Assembly: GCA_900473805.1 (NCBI GenBank)
Contig: UCMS01000012.1
Coordinates: forward strand, 127,802 to 191,801
Length of the DNA stretch: 64,000 bases
Source: Hyphomicrobiales bacterium
GTDB taxonomy: Bacteria; Pseudomonadota; Alphaproteobacteria; Rhizobiales; Rhizobiaceae
Direction: 5' to 3'
This document shows positions 53,138 to 60,989 of this stretch, in pieces. The translations under genes and the position numbers were made by a program. Every line of letters begins with the position of its first letter. Position 1 is the first letter of the stretch. The notes beneath the pieces were generated by a model. That model did not search any database, was not told the DNA's origin, and worked only from the letters and a program-made list of their open reading frames with translations.

Positions 53138-53929
53138 ATGCAGGTGGGAACGAGCAATCTTGACGAGCGAGAAGAAACGCCGCTGCTGTCTGCCGGCTTC
53201 CTCCTGGCCTGCGTGATCACGATCGCGGTCCTTGCGCTCACCTCTCTCGGCATCAACATCTACGGCCGAATGTATGGCGCGCAGCTGGCCCTTGCCGGCC
53301 ACAGCGACAGCCTTGATGTCCAGGATATCGCGATCGGGCGGGACCTCGTGCACTTGAGCTCGAACACGATCCGCTTTGAGGCACAACGCCGAAGCGGACC
53401 CGCCGAGCGCGTGGATCTGCAACTGCACTGGCCGTCGATGGAGGGGTACAGTCAGGCTCGACGCCTCGCCTTCGACGATTTGAGCCAGCCACGATCCCTT
53501 CTGTTCCTCCAGATATCGCAAAGCACGATGTCTCGCGACATGTCGGGCCGGGTCGAGCCGATCTACAGGCATCTGATGACAGGACCAACAGAAGCCGGCC
53601 CTGGCGGACTGGAGCTCCATCGGTTCAAGGCGGGGACCGGTTTCGAAGGAGAGGTTCTGCTGACGGCCAAAGCTGCGGACGGTTCGATCTATGCAGTCCG
53701 GTGCCTGATTCCGACGGAGGACAAACTGGCAAGCAGCAGCGATTGCCAGCGCGATATTCACGTGGGCTCCGATCTTTCCGTCCTGTACCGCTTCTCAAGC
53801 CGACTCCTGCCCGAATGGGAGCGGATTGACGCAGCCGTCAGGGCATATGTGCAACAGCGTACAGACACAGTCTCATCGGGCGGAACGGCTAAAATGCCGC
53901 CCACCGCATCAACAAAACATTCATCATAA
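53138..53929 (+). CDS. Membrane-anchored protein of unknown function
   Basis: 263 residues from ATG 53138 (GGGAGCG eight bases upstream). One membrane segment (about 17-41, LSAGFLLACVITIAVLALTSLGINI) leaves a short inside N-terminus and about 215 residues outside. The exterior is mixed alpha/beta with two cysteines (in YAVRCLIP and SSDCQRD) that could form a disulfide. I recognise no family. It is 74 bases before the carboxypeptidase gene on the same strand, so it may share its envelope context; this is an inference. Confidence 0.65.
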   Translation: MQVGTSNLDEREETPLLSAGFLLACVITIAVLALTSLGINIYGRMYGAQLALAGHSDSLDVQDIAIGRDLVHLSSNTIRFEAQRRSGPAERVDLQLHWPSMEGYSQARRLAFDDLSQPRSLLFLQISQSTMSRDMSGRVEPIYRHLMTGPTEAGPGGLELHRFKAGTGFEGEVLLTAKAADGSIYAVRCLIPTEDKLASSSDCQRDIHVGSDLSVLYRFSSRLLPEWERIDAAVRAYVQQRTDTVSSGGTAKMPPTASTKHSS

Positions 53930-54003
53930 ACCTCTTGGTAACGCACACATCCTAAAGTCGCGGCCTGATGGTCGCGACCGGGGGAGAGAGCGTCCGGTTT
54001 GAA

Positions 54004-55497
54004 ATGAACAGTTCAAAGAGTATCGTGGTGCATAAAGTTCTGGGAAGCCTCACCTTTGCCGCTCCAATTCGCGGAGTCGTGATCGCCTTCATCGCGGTCG
54101 TTCTTGCCGCGCTTGCAACCCCGTCCGGTGCGAACGCCGCCAAATATGCTGGCGTCGTGATCGATGCCAAGACGGGCAAGGTTCTTTACAGCGAAGACGC
54201 CGACAGCCTGCGCTATCCTGCCTCGCTCACCAAGATGATGACGCTCTACCTCACCTTCGAGGCGCTCGAAGCCGGTCGCATCTCGCTGAGCAGCAAGGTT
54301 CCGATTTCCAAGAATGCCGCCAAGGAGCCGCCATCAAAGCTGGGCGTCGGCGCTGGTCGCAGTGTCACCGTCGAGCAGGCAATCCTCGCCCTTGTGACCC
54401 GTTCCGCCAATGACGTTGCCACGGCGCTCGGCGAATATCTCGGTGGGTCGGAGCAGCGTTTCGCGCAGATGATGACGGCCAAGGCGCGCAGCCTCGGCAT
54501 GACGAAGACGACCTATCGCAACGCGCATGGCCTTCCAAACACTGCGCAGATGACCACGGCGCGCGACCAAGCACGCCTCGGCATCGCTCTGCGCCAGCAC
54601 TTCCCGCAGTATTACGGCTACTTCTCGACCCGCAGCTTCAACTTCGGCAAGCAGACGATCGGCAACCACAATCGATTGCTCGGCGCCGTCCGTGGTGTGG
54701 ACGGCATCAAGACCGGCTATACCGGTGCTGCAGGCTACAATCTCGCCACCTCCGCTCAGGCTGATGGCCGCTCCATCGTCGCCGTCATCCTCGGTGCATC
54801 GTCGGGCGCACGCCGCAATGCACAGATGACAGCACTGGTGAAGCGCTACCTTCCCCAGGCGTCGGCTGGACGGTCCTCGGGCGATCTCGTCGCCAAGGTC
54901 GAAACGCCGGTAGCTGTGGCTCCGGCGGAAGCCGTCGCCACGCTCGACGGCGGTCATCCGAACCTGCCGCAGACCGGCCCAATGCCGGATCCGCGTTATG
55001 CCGGTGTCACCCAGGCTTCGGCATATGTCTCGTCGTCTGCCGGCAATGCGGCGACGGCTGCGCTCGATGCAGTTCGTCCCGTCGCGCCTGCTGCAACGAC
55101 GAACAGCGTGCCCGTACCCCAGCCGGCACCCGCCTACATGCCGAACAGCGGTGCCATGGTGGCGCCAGCGGAAGCCACGCAATCCGTCGCCGCCGCCTCC
55201 GCAACGCCGCCGGATGTCGACACGGTGACCACGGCATCCACAAAGCCTGTTTCCGGCTGGATCATTCAGATCGGGACCTCGCCCGACAAGGCGCTGGCCA
55301 TGGATCTTCTGCGCAATGCGCAAGAGAAGGGCGGAAAGGTACTGCGTTCCGCCACCCCCTTCACGGTCGCTTACAATGCTGGCGCTCAGGAGATCTATCG
55401 GGCGCGGTTCGGCGGCTTCGACGAGCAGAAGGACGCGGTCAACGCCTGTAAGCAGTTGAAACGAAAAGGCATCGGTTGCTGGGCTGCGGCCCAGTAA
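54004..55497 (+). CDS. D-alanyl-D-alanine carboxypeptidase with C-terminal SPOR domain
   Basis: 497 residues from ATG 54004; an in-frame ATG at 53968 would add 12 residues. An N-terminal signal/anchor (about 22-45) is followed by the peptidase S11 domain with S74-LT-K77, S134-A-N136 and K236-T-G238, all intact. A long Ala/Pro-rich linker (about 295-405) ends in a SPOR-type domain (about 415-497, GWIIQIGTSPDKALAMDLL ... FGGFDEQKDAVNACKQLKRKGIGCW) that would bind denuded glycan at the septum. It trims the pentapeptide of peptidoglycan. Named relatives are DacC/DacF-like; I give no symbol. Confidence 0.93.
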   Translation: MNSSKSIVVHKVLGSLTFAAPIRGVVIAFIAVVLAALATPSGANAAKYAGVVIDAKTGKVLYSEDADSLRYPASLTKMMTLYLTFEALEAGRISLSSKVPISKNAAKEPPSKLGVGAGRSVTVEQAILALVTRSANDVATALGEYLGGSEQRFAQMMTAKARSLGMTKTTYRNAHGLPNTAQMTTARDQARLGIALRQHFPQYYGYFSTRSFNFGKQTIGNHNRLLGAVRGVDGIKTGYTGAAGYNLATSAQADGRSIVAVILGASSGARRNAQMTALVKRYLPQASAGRSSGDLVAKVETPVAVAPAEAVATLDGGHPNLPQTGPMPDPRYAGVTQASAYVSSSAGNAATAALDAVRPVAPAATTNSVPVPQPAPAYMPNSGAMVAPAEATQSVAAASATPPDVDTVTTASTKPVSGWIIQIGTSPDKALAMDLLRNAQEKGGKVLRSATPFTVAYNAGAQEIYRARFGGFDEQKDAVNACKQLKRKGIGCWAAAQ

Positions 55498-55545
55498 GCG
55501 AAGCAGCGATACCTCGATTTGTATTTGTGTACGAGGAATAAGACG

Positions 55546-55818
55546 ATGGCTTCGAAGGATTTTCGGATCGGCAAGGTCGGTGACCAGGACAACGGCGGTG
55601 TTTTGCCGGCGTCACATGTCCTGCACCCGTTGCATGAGGCAGCCTTTCGGCTTGCCGAGATTGGCGGCCGCGAGAAGCGCTCGAAGACAAAGGACCTGAT
55701 CGGTCTTCTCCTCTCGCATGGCGCTCGTGCCTGGCGCTATTCTCAACCGGAAGCCAACATCCATCTTCATGTCGGGGCGCAAGCCGGGCGCTATCCGGTT
55801 ATCCTGCGTCTTCGTTGA
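55546..55818 (+). CDS. Small basic protein of unknown function
   Basis: 90 residues from ATG 55546, with GAGG nine bases upstream. No recognisable family. It is Gly/His/Arg-rich with no membrane segment or signal; a helical middle (HPLHEAAFRLAEIGGREKRSKTKDLIGLLLSHGARAWR) is followed by a beta-type end (NIHLHVGAQAGRYPVILRLR). It lies 48 bases after the carboxypeptidase gene and 14 before the carbonic anhydrase gene, so it is likely in one transcript with them. Confidence 0.62.
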   Translation: MASKDFRIGKVGDQDNGGVLPASHVLHPLHEAAFRLAEIGGREKRSKTKDLIGLLLSHGARAWRYSQPEANIHLHVGAQAGRYPVILRLR

Positions 55819-55832
55819 CATCGGGGGCGGAC

Positions 55833-56360
55833 ATGGCCCTCTACGCGCTCGCAGGAAAGAGCCCGCAAGTGCCGCCGAAGTCCCGGTTCTGGATCGCTCC
55901 CGGCGCCCAGGTGATCGGCGATGTGCGGATCGCCGACGATGTCGGTATCTGGTTCAACGCCGTCCTTCGCGGCGACAATGATCCGATCACGATCGGCGCT
56001 CGAACCAATATCCAGGACGGTGTGATGATCCACACGGATCTCGGCTTCCCCACCCGCATCGGCGCAGGTTGCACGATCGGGCACCATGCCATCATCCATG
56101 GGTGCACCATCGGTGACAATTCACTGATTGGCATGGGCGCGACAATCCTGAACGGTGCCGTCATCGGCAACAACTGCCTTGTCGGTGCCAATGCGCTGGT
56201 GAGCGAAGGAAAGGTCTTCCCGGACAATTCGCTGATCGTCGGACAGCCGGCGCGGGTTGTCCGGGCGATTGACGAGGAAGGTGCTGCGCGGCTCAGGCTC
56301 TCCGCTGATAACTACGTCGCAAACTGGCAGCGATTTGCGCGGGAGCTTCAGGCAATCTGA
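55833..56360 (+). CDS. Gamma-class carbonic anhydrase-like protein
   Basis: 175 residues from ATG 55833, GGGGGCG upstream. A left-handed beta helix of hexapeptide repeats, including IWFNAVLRGDNDPITIGARTNIQDGVMIHTDLGFP and TIGHHAIIHGCTIGDNSLIGMGATILNGAVIGNNCLVGANALVSEGK. The metal-binding histidines (in MIHTD and GHHAIIHG) are present. Such proteins hydrate carbon dioxide or act as related transferases. It ends three bases from the convergent zur. Confidence 0.92.
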   Translation: MALYALAGKSPQVPPKSRFWIAPGAQVIGDVRIADDVGIWFNAVLRGDNDPITIGARTNIQDGVMIHTDLGFPTRIGAGCTIGHHAIIHGCTIGDNSLIGMGATILNGAVIGNNCLVGANALVSEGKVFPDNSLIVGQPARVVRAIDEEGAARLRLSADNYVANWQRFARELQAI

Positions 56361-56384
56361 TGCTCAGGCCGCACAGGCTGAGCA
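56361..56384. terminator. Hairpin between carbonic anhydrase and zur genes
   Basis: TGCTCAG / CTGAGCA with an inner CC/GG pair; it includes the zur stop codon. No T-run. Possibly a shared weak terminator for two convergent genes. Confidence 0.35.
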
Positions 56385-56771
56385 CAGACCTCGGATTTCG
56401 ATCGTGGTCTTTTCCGCCTTGAAGCCGGATTTCCGCGTAATGTCGTCCAGGTGATGATCGACATCGTGATCATGAAATTCCGCGACCTGGCTGCATTTGC
56501 TGCAGATCATGAAGGCGACCGTGCCGTGACTGCTGCAGCCCTCATGCGGATGGGCGCAGGCAACGAAGGCGTTCAGGCTCTCCAGACGGTGAACCATGCC
56601 GAATTCGACGAGTTTATCGAGCGCGCGATAGACCTGGAGCGGGGCCCGGAAACCCTGATCGCGGAGACGATCGAGCAGGGTGTAAGCGGACAGCGGTCCA
56701 TCGGCCTCGACGAGGCTGTCAAATACGAGCGACTGGTTTCGCGTGAGATCGGTCTTAGACATCTTCGACAT
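56364..56771 (-). CDS. zur: Zinc uptake regulator Zur (Fur family)
   Basis: 135 residues from ATG 56771 (GAGG eight bases upstream); a 56795 start would overlap znuB. Winged-helix N-terminus (RNQSLVFDSLVEADGPLSAYTLLDRLRDQGFRAPLQVYRALDKL), then a dimer domain with structural zinc cysteines C90/C93 (CSKC) and C130/C133 (CSAC), and the sensing region HDHDVDHH. It represses zinc uptake genes when zinc is sufficient. It is the last gene of a znuC-znuB-zur run; its own repression through the Zur box at 58608 is likely. Confidence 0.95.
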   Translation of the reverse strand: MSKMSKTDLTRNQSLVFDSLVEADGPLSAYTLLDRLRDQGFRAPLQVYRALDKLVEFGMVHRLESLNAFVACAHPHEGCSSHGTVAFMICSKCSQVAEFHDHDVDHHLDDITRKSGFKAEKTTIEIRGLCSACAA

Positions 56772-56775
56772 AAGG

Positions 56776-57591
56776 TCAGCCTCGCGTGCGATCATCAGCT
56801 GTCGTCAGCCGCGGGCGCGGCAACAGACTGATTAGGAAGAGCAAAAGGGCCGCCACGACGATCGAGGGGCCGGATGGCGTGTCATAGGTGAGCGAGCCGA
56901 ACAGACCGATGATCACGGCGACCGCGCCGAGCAGCGATGCGATCACGGCCATGGCCTCGGGCGAGACCGCGAAACGGCGCGCGGCCGCTGCCGGAATGAT
57001 CAGGAGGGACGTAATCAACATGATGCCGACGATCTTCATGGCGATCGCGATCACCAGGGCCATGAGCAGCATGAACACGATACGTGCGCGCTCCGGGTTC
57101 ATGCCTTCGGCTTCCGCCAGTTCCGCATTGACGGTCCCGGCCAGCAGCGGGCGCCAGAGATAGGCGATCAAGGCCACTACGACGGCACCACCGCCCCAGA
57201 CGATTGCGACGTCGGTGGGCGTGACGGCGAGGATATCACCGAACAGAAATGCGATCAGGTCGAAACGGACCCAGGACATGAAGGCCACCATAACAAGGCC
57301 GATGGCGAGCGTGGCATGGCTGAGGATGCCCAGCAGCGCATCGGCGGAGAGCCCCTGGCGTTTCTGCAGCACGATCAGGATCAGCGATACAAGCGCTGCG
57401 ACGACAAAGACGCTCAGCATCAGGTTGAGCGAGAAGAACAAGGACAGTGCCACACCGAGCAGGGCCGAATGGGCCATGGTGTCGCCGAAATAGGCCATGC
57501 GACGCCAGATGACGAAGCAGCCAAGCGGCCCGGTCGTGAGTGCGAGACCGATGCCGGCCAACATAGCGCGCAGGAAGAAGTCATCGAGCAT
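56776..57591 (-). CDS. znuB: Zinc ABC transporter permease ZnuB
   Basis: 271 residues from ATG 57591, with eight or so membrane segments. The ABC-3 permease pattern LTTGPLGCFVIWRRMAYFGDTMAHSALLGVALS at the start and NAELAEAEGMNPERARIVFMLLMALVIAIAMKIVGIMLITSLLIIPAAAARR for the coupling and core. It forms the inner-membrane channel with ZnuC. Overlaps znuC by 11 bases at its start, and zur starts four bases after its end. Confidence 0.95.
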   Translation of the reverse strand: MLDDFFLRAMLAGIGLALTTGPLGCFVIWRRMAYFGDTMAHSALLGVALSLFFSLNLMLSVFVVAALVSLILIVLQKRQGLSADALLGILSHATLAIGLVMVAFMSWVRFDLIAFLFGDILAVTPTDVAIVWGGGAVVVALIAYLWRPLLAGTVNAELAEAEGMNPERARIVFMLLMALVIAIAMKIVGIMLITSLLIIPAAAARRFAVSPEAMAVIASLLGAVAVIIGLFGSLTYDTPSGPSIVVAALLLFLISLLPRPRLTTADDRTRG

Positions 57592-58546
57592 GGCGATGCT
57601 CCTTCGGCCCATCGCCGCCGCTCACCACGTCATGAACGTGATCGTGGTGATGTTCGTGGTCGTGGCCATGGGCATGATCGTGATCCTTGTGCTCATGGCC
57701 ATGGTCCCCGTGACCGCCAGCGTCGCTGCCCTTTGCGGTGTGATGGTGTCCGTCTTCCGGATGGCAATGGTCCGTGATGCTGCCGTCACCATGCAGAACA
57801 CGGCCATCGGGCAGATGCGTGTGATCGTGGTCGTGGCTATAGACGGCGAGCGTCCTGCTTGCCTTGTCGCCGAAAAGGCGCATGTATTCCGGACTGCTGC
57901 TGACCGCGGCCGGGGTGCCGCGACAACAGACATGGCCGTTGAGGCAGATGACCGTATCGGTTTCGGCCATGACGATATGCAGGTCATGGGAGATCAAGAG
58001 GATACCGCATCCCGTGGCATTCCGGATCGAAGTGATCAAATCATAAAGGGCAATTTCACCGGAGAAATCGACCCCTTGGACCGGTTCGTCCAGGACGAGA
58101 ATGTCAGGTTTGCGGGCCATGGCGCGGGCGAGCAGGGCGCGCTGGAATTCTCCGCCGGAGAGATGCTGCACCTCGGCGCCGGCAAGATGGCGGATGCCGA
58201 CGGCATCGAGCGCATGATCGATGTCGTCCGCGGAGAGCGGCGCTGTCAGCGTCATCAGGCGCCGGACAGTGAGCGGCATTGTCCAATCAATGGCAAGACG
58301 CTGGGGCACGTAACCGATGCGCAGCCCTGCCCTACGGACCACGCGACCCTCATCGGCCCGCAGGATACCAGTCGCGAGCTTCGCGCTTGTGGACTTTCCG
58401 GAACCGTTCGGGCCGATCAGCGTGACGATTTCACCCGGGCGCACCGTAAAATCAACGCCACGGACAAGCCAGCGTCCGTTGCGATAGACCCCTGCGCCCG
58501 CCAGCGATACCAATGGCTGCGGGTCCCGTGTTTTCAAACCTGTCAT
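57581..58546 (-). CDS. znuC: Zinc ABC transporter ATPase ZnuC with long His-rich C-terminal tail
   Basis: 321 residues from ATG 58546. Walker A GPNGSGKS at 45-52, signature LSGGEFQRALLARA, Walker B DILVLDEP and the switch His in LLISHDLHI, all intact. A common ZnuC ends near residue 235-250; here residues 236-321 form an extra tail with about 26 histidines plus many Asp/Gly/Glu. The tail could bind zinc on the cytoplasmic side. It is divergent from znuA, with a Zur box between them. Confidence 0.95.
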   Translation of the reverse strand: MTGLKTRDPQPLVSLAGAGVYRNGRWLVRGVDFTVRPGEIVTLIGPNGSGKSTSAKLATGILRADEGRVVRRAGLRIGYVPQRLAIDWTMPLTVRRLMTLTAPLSADDIDHALDAVGIRHLAGAEVQHLSGGEFQRALLARAMARKPDILVLDEPVQGVDFSGEIALYDLITSIRNATGCGILLISHDLHIVMAETDTVICLNGHVCCRGTPAAVSSSPEYMRLFGDKASRTLAVYSHDHDHTHLPDGRVLHGDGSITDHCHPEDGHHHTAKGSDAGGHGDHGHEHKDHDHAHGHDHEHHHDHVHDVVSGGDGPKEHRHAR

Positions 58547-58607
58547 GCATGTCTCGGAAAATTCATGTTGCGGACAGCTATGCCACACGTTATAGCGTTA
58601 CGCAACG

Positions 58608-58626
58608 AATGTAATAGTATTACATT
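58608..58626. promoter_or_regulatory. Zur box in the znuC/znuA intergenic region
   Basis: Perfect palindrome AATGTAAT-AGT-ATTACATT, 21 bases before the znuA ATG and 61 from znuC, shared by both directions. Its core matches the alphaproteobacterial Zur box pattern (ATGTAAT-N3-ATTACAT). The second copy at 59764 supports it. Confidence 0.9.
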
Positions 58627-58647
58627 ACCGCTGCAAAGGACATCTCC

Positions 58648-59706
58648 ATGCTACACGCCCGCCTCGGACTGGCCACATCGGCCGCCGCTCTGCTGATTTC
58701 GCCGGCCATAGCGCTTGCAGAACCGCAGGTGGTCGTCTCCATCAAGCCAATCCACTCGCTCGTTGCCTCGATCATGAAAGGGGTCGGAGACCCAACTCTG
58801 ATCGTGGAAGGCGCGGCGTCGCCGCATACCTATACGCTGAAGCCTTCCAATGCGCGTGCGCTCGAAAATGCGGACGTGGTGTTCTGGCTTGGGCCAGGCC
58901 TCGAAGCGTTCCTCGAAAAGCCGCTCGACGCGCTGGCAGGAAAGGCTGAGGTGGTGGAGCTCGAGGATGTACCCGGTCTGGTGAAACTGCCTTTCCGCGA
59001 GGGTGGCGCTTTCGAAGCGCATGACCATGATGCCCATGAAGACGGGGACCATGGCGCAGCCGAGCATCACGAACACGAGGAAGACGGCCATGATCAGCAT
59101 GGCGAAGAGGCCCATGACCATGATGCCGCTGGCGAGGGAGACCATGACGCCGAACACGCGGGTGACCATGAGCATGAGCATGAGCACCGCGGCACCGATA
59201 TGCATCTGTGGCTCGATCCAACGAATGCCAAAGCAATTGCATCCGCCATCGCTGCGTCACTGATCAAGGTCGACCCCGCCAACAAGGCGGCCTATGAGGC
59301 AAATGCGACAGCCCTCAACGCTGAAATCGATGCACTGGACAAGGAGATTGCGGCAACTGTTGCCCCGGTTGCCGACAAGCCGTTCGTCGTTTTCCACGAC
59401 GCCTATCAGTATTTTGAGAAGCGCTACAACATTCGGGTCGCCGGCTCCGTCACCGTTAGCCCCGAGAGCATGCCCGGCGCCGAACGCCTGTCCCAGATTC
59501 ATGCGAAAATTTCGGAACTGGGCGCCGCCTGCGTGTTCGCCGAGCCGCAATTCGAGCCGAAGCTCATCAATGTGGTCACCGAAGGTACGCAGGCCCGCTC
59601 CGGTACACTGGATCCCGAGGGTGGTGCGCTCCCGGAAGGTCCGGCCCTTTATGGCCAGCTGATGCGCAACCTGTCGACCTCGATCGCCGACTGCCTGTCG
59701 CACTGA
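58648..59706 (+). CDS. znuA: Zinc ABC transporter substrate-binding protein ZnuA
   Basis: 352 residues. Signal peptide ([21 protein letters not shown], cut after residue 24). Zinc ligands include H60 ([10 protein letters not shown]) and H186 (DMHLWLDP), with a third His after residue 240 in [11 protein letters not shown]. Between about 125 and 180 runs a His/Asp/Glu-rich loop, typical of high-affinity zinc binders and long here. It delivers periplasmic zinc to ZnuBC. The Zur box at 58608 indicates derepression in zinc shortage. Confidence 0.96.
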   Translation: MLHARLGLATSAAALLISPAIALAEPQVVVSIKPIHSLVASIMKGVGDPTLIVEGAASPHTYTLKPSNARALENADVVFWLGPGLEAFLEKPLDALAGKAEVVELEDVPGLVKLPFREGGAFEAHDHDAHEDGDHGAAEHHEHEEDGHDQHGEEAHDHDAAGEGDHDAEHAGDHEHEHEHRGTDMHLWLDPTNAKAIASAIAASLIKVDPANKAAYEANATALNAEIDALDKEIAATVAPVADKPFVVFHDAYQYFEKRYNIRVAGSVTVSPESMPGAERLSQIHAKISELGAACVFAEPQFEPKLINVVTEGTQARSGTLDPEGGALPEGPALYGQLMRNLSTSIADCLSH

Positions 59707-59725
59707 TCCGCACTTACCAACTCGG

Positions 59726-59753
59726 AAGGCGAGACTTCGGCCTCGCCTTTTTT
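59726..59753 (+). terminator. Intrinsic terminator of znuA
   Basis: Eight-base stem AAGGCGAG / CTCGCCTT (59726-59733 and 59742-59749) with T run 59748-59753, 19 bases after the stop. Confidence 0.88.
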
Positions 59754-59763
59754 CATTCCCTCA

Positions 59764-59782
59764 GATGTAATGTTATTACATT
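59764..59782. promoter_or_regulatory. Zur box upstream of the COG0523 GTPase gene
   Basis: ATGTAAT-GTT-ATTACAT at 59765-59781, almost the same sequence as the znuA box, 14 bases before the next ATG. Its position after the znuA terminator indicates a separately Zur-controlled transcript. Confidence 0.88.
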
Positions 59783-59795
59783 AAATGGAGCATCT

Positions 59796-60986
59796 ATGAA
59801 GAAGCTTCCCGTCACCGTCCTGTCCGGCTTTCTTGGCGCCGGGAAAACGACCCTGCTCAACCATGTGCTCGCCAACCGGCAGGGCCTGCGGGTGGCCGTG
59901 ATCGTCAACGACATGAGCGAGGTGAATATCGATGCGGCTCTGGTTCGCGGTGGAGAGGCCGCGCTTTCCAGAACCCAGGAACAATTGGTGGAGATGAGCA
60001 ATGGATGCATCTGTTGCACGCTGCGAGACGACCTCCTGGAAGAAGTGCGGCAGCTCGCGGAACAAGGCCGTTTCGATTATCTGCTGATCGAAGCCACGGG
60101 TATCGCCGAACCACTGCCGATCGCCACGACCTTCGATTTTCGCGACGAGAACGGCCGAAGCCTCTCCGACATTGCCCGGCTCGACACGATGGTGACGGTC
60201 GTTGATGCGACGAACCTGCTGCGCGACTACTCCTCCAGCGATTTTCTCGCGGACCGGGGAGAGACGGCTGGCGACAACGACAACCGGACGCTCGTCGATC
60301 TTCTCGTCGAGCAAATCGAGTTCGCCGATGTCATCATTCTCAACAAGGTGGGTGCCGCAAGTCCGGATCAACTGGATGCCGCTCGCAAGATCATCGGGGG
60401 GCTGAACGCCGGTGCCCGTGTCATCGAGACCGAATTCGCCCGGGTCGACCCCCGCGACATTCTGGGAACCGGGCTCTTCGACCTCGCCAAGGCGGAGACC
60501 CATCCTCGCTGGTTTCAGGAGTTGCATGGCTTCCGGGATCATGTCCCGGAGACGGAGGAGTACGGCATCCGGTCCTTCGTCTACCGTGCACGCGCGCCCT
60601 TCGACCCGACACGTCTGCGCGCCTTTCTCGATCGTTCGTGGCCGGGCGTCATCCGGGCGAAAGGTTTCTTCTGGCTGGCCACGCGGCCGCATCACGTCGG
60701 GGAACTCAGTCAGGCTGGCGCCATGGTCCGCACGACGCGTATGGGCCTGTGGTGGGCTTCGGTGCCCCGATCACGTTGGCCCGACGATCCTGGATTCTTG
60801 AATGCGATGGCGCCGTATCTCGATCCAGAATGGGGCGACCGGCGTCAGGAAATCGTCTTTATCGGCGCCGATCCGATGGACCAGCAGCAGATCATGGCGG
60901 ATCTGGATGCGTGCCTCGTGCCCGCGACGGGCTTCACGCCATCGGCTTGGGAAGGCCTGCCCGACCCCTTCGTTCGTTGGGCCTAA
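59796..60986 (+). CDS. COG0523 (CobW/ZagA-type) GTPase, probable zinc metallochaperone
   Basis: 396 residues. P-loop GFLGAGKT at 11-18, the metal motif CICC at 71-74 (CxCC), then [12 protein letters not shown] (Walker B/G3) and the G4 motif ILNKVG. A CobW C-terminal domain follows (from about 270). COG0523 GTPases that are Zur-controlled are thought to hand zinc to key enzymes during zinc starvation. No cobalamin genes are next to it, so a CobW role in B12 synthesis is unlikely. It is preceded directly by a Zur box. Confidence 0.92.
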   Translation: MKKLPVTVLSGFLGAGKTTLLNHVLANRQGLRVAVIVNDMSEVNIDAALVRGGEAALSRTQEQLVEMSNGCICCTLRDDLLEEVRQLAEQGRFDYLLIEATGIAEPLPIATTFDFRDENGRSLSDIARLDTMVTVVDATNLLRDYSSSDFLADRGETAGDNDNRTLVDLLVEQIEFADVIILNKVGAASPDQLDAARKIIGGLNAGARVIETEFARVDPRDILGTGLFDLAKAETHPRWFQELHGFRDHVPETEEYGIRSFVYRARAPFDPTRLRAFLDRSWPGVIRAKGFFWLATRPHHVGELSQAGAMVRTTRMGLWWASVPRSRWPDDPGFLNAMAPYLDPEWGDRRQEIVFIGADPMDQQQIMADLDACLVPATGFTPSAWEGLPDPFVRWA

Positions 60987-60989
60987 TGC

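Noticed and set aside
59796..60986. COG0523 protein as CobW of cobalamin synthesis
   Set aside because: No cob genes nearby, while a Zur box lies directly upstream.
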